From Ignavibacteria bacterium (GTDB lineage Bacteria; Bacteroidota; Ignavibacteria; Tepidaquicellales; Tepidaquicellaceae): a DNA stretch of 64,000 nt. Below are positions 63,818 to 64,000 of the stretch, one piece after another; within the stretch, counting starts at the first letter, position 1, and every line of letters starts with the position of its first letter. The notes under the pieces were generated by a model. That model was given only the letters and a program-made list of their open reading frames with translations. It was not told the DNA's origin and ran no database searches. The position numbers and the translations under genes are program-made. The stretch spans positions 93,282 through 157,281 of the forward strand of contig JAQTLX010000005.1 of the NCBI GenBank assembly GCA_028714695.1, given 5' to 3'.

Positions 63818-64000
63818 AAGATGCCGCCCCGATGGGGCTTAGAGATTTATTAATTCCTTTTCTACCAAGATACCGCCCCGATGGGGCTTAGAGATTTATT
63901 AACCTTATTTCTACCAAGATATCGCCCCGATGGGGCTTAGAGATTTATTAACCTTATTTCTACCAAGATATCGCCCCGATGGGGCTTAGAGATTTATTAA
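63818..64000. repeat. Tandem array, 49-bp period, running off the window
   Basis: Units begin at 63818, 63867, 63916 and 63965; each step is exactly 49 bases. Each has AAGAT, then a GCCCCGATGGGGC hairpin core, then TTAGAGATTTATTAA and a TTATTTCTACC-type end. The last unit is cut by the window edge, so the full length is unknown. No unique spacer exists, so it is not a CRISPR array. Confidence 0.93.

Noticed and set aside
63818..64000. CRISPR array
   Set aside because: The parts between the hairpin cores are also the same in every unit, so there are no spacers.
1..64000. tRNA or rRNA genes
   Set aside because: No cloverleaf with a GGTTCRA-type arm and no rRNA core sequence was seen in the intergenic regions.

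Overview
The window is AT-rich and probably belongs to the Ignavibacteria/Chlorobi-Bacteroidota side of the tree. Four things suggest this. One secreted hydrolase ends in a type IX secretion sorting domain with an NYPNPFNP motif. Respiration uses alternative complex III next to an A2-type cytochrome oxidase. The cbb3 oxidase has a fused CcoN-CcoO subunit. WG-repeat proteins and GxxExxY proteins are also present. This placement is inference; no rRNA or tRNA gene is present to test it.

Layout. 0-3.2 kb: the end of era, an ABC ATPase and its likely permease, and an isoprenylcysteine-methyltransferase-like membrane protein. 3.2-11 kb: three WG-repeat paralogues with a toxin-antitoxin pair lying between two of them, then a secreted carboxypeptidase-regulatory-like protein. 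11-20.4 kb: housekeeping genes (uvrB, a TPR protein, clpS, a PBP4-type peptidase, a Nudix hydrolase, mazG, thpR, an alanine-aminotransferase-like enzyme, osmC). 20.5-26.9 kb: the cbb3 oxidase operon (ccoNO, ccoQ, ccoP, ccoG, fixH), split between ccoP and ccoG by a GxxExxY nuclease-like gene, two large inverted repeats and a 15-unit tandem array with an exact 53-bp period. 27.2-28.4 kb: lhgO. 28.4-30.6 kb: 2.2 kb without a credible gene, holding three copies of a 326-342 bp repeat, a cluster of GGTATCATTT palindromes and a hexamer microsatellite. 30.6-38.1 kb: a diheme cytochrome, serine deaminase, the sorted hydrolase, a lipoprotein, and an ECF sigma / small membrane protein / Spy-like triad. 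38.5-53.3 kb: one long minus-strand set for alternative complex III, an extra cytochrome c, SCO, an aa3-type oxidase, heme farnesyltransferase and a membrane cytochrome. 53.5-64 kb: a methyltransferase, a small charged protein, a thioredoxin-like protein, yceI with marR, a hybrid kinase whose phospho-acceptor His is Gln, ccoI-ccoS, a trans-sulfuration enzyme, an outer-membrane protein, tag, and a 49-bp tandem array running off the end.

The genes fit an aerobic or microaerobic respiratory lifestyle. Quinol is oxidised by alternative complex III, electrons pass through its cytochromes to the A2-type oxidase, and the high-affinity cbb3 oxidase serves low oxygen. CcoG, FixH, CcoI and CcoS assemble the cbb3 enzyme, and SCO and CtaB assemble the other oxidase.

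The strongest candidates for something undescribed are the GxxExxY gene with its hairpins and 53-bp array inside the cco operon, the WG paralogues that share an invariant 61-residue start but diverge afterwards, and the repeat-dense 2.2-kb gene-free stretch.
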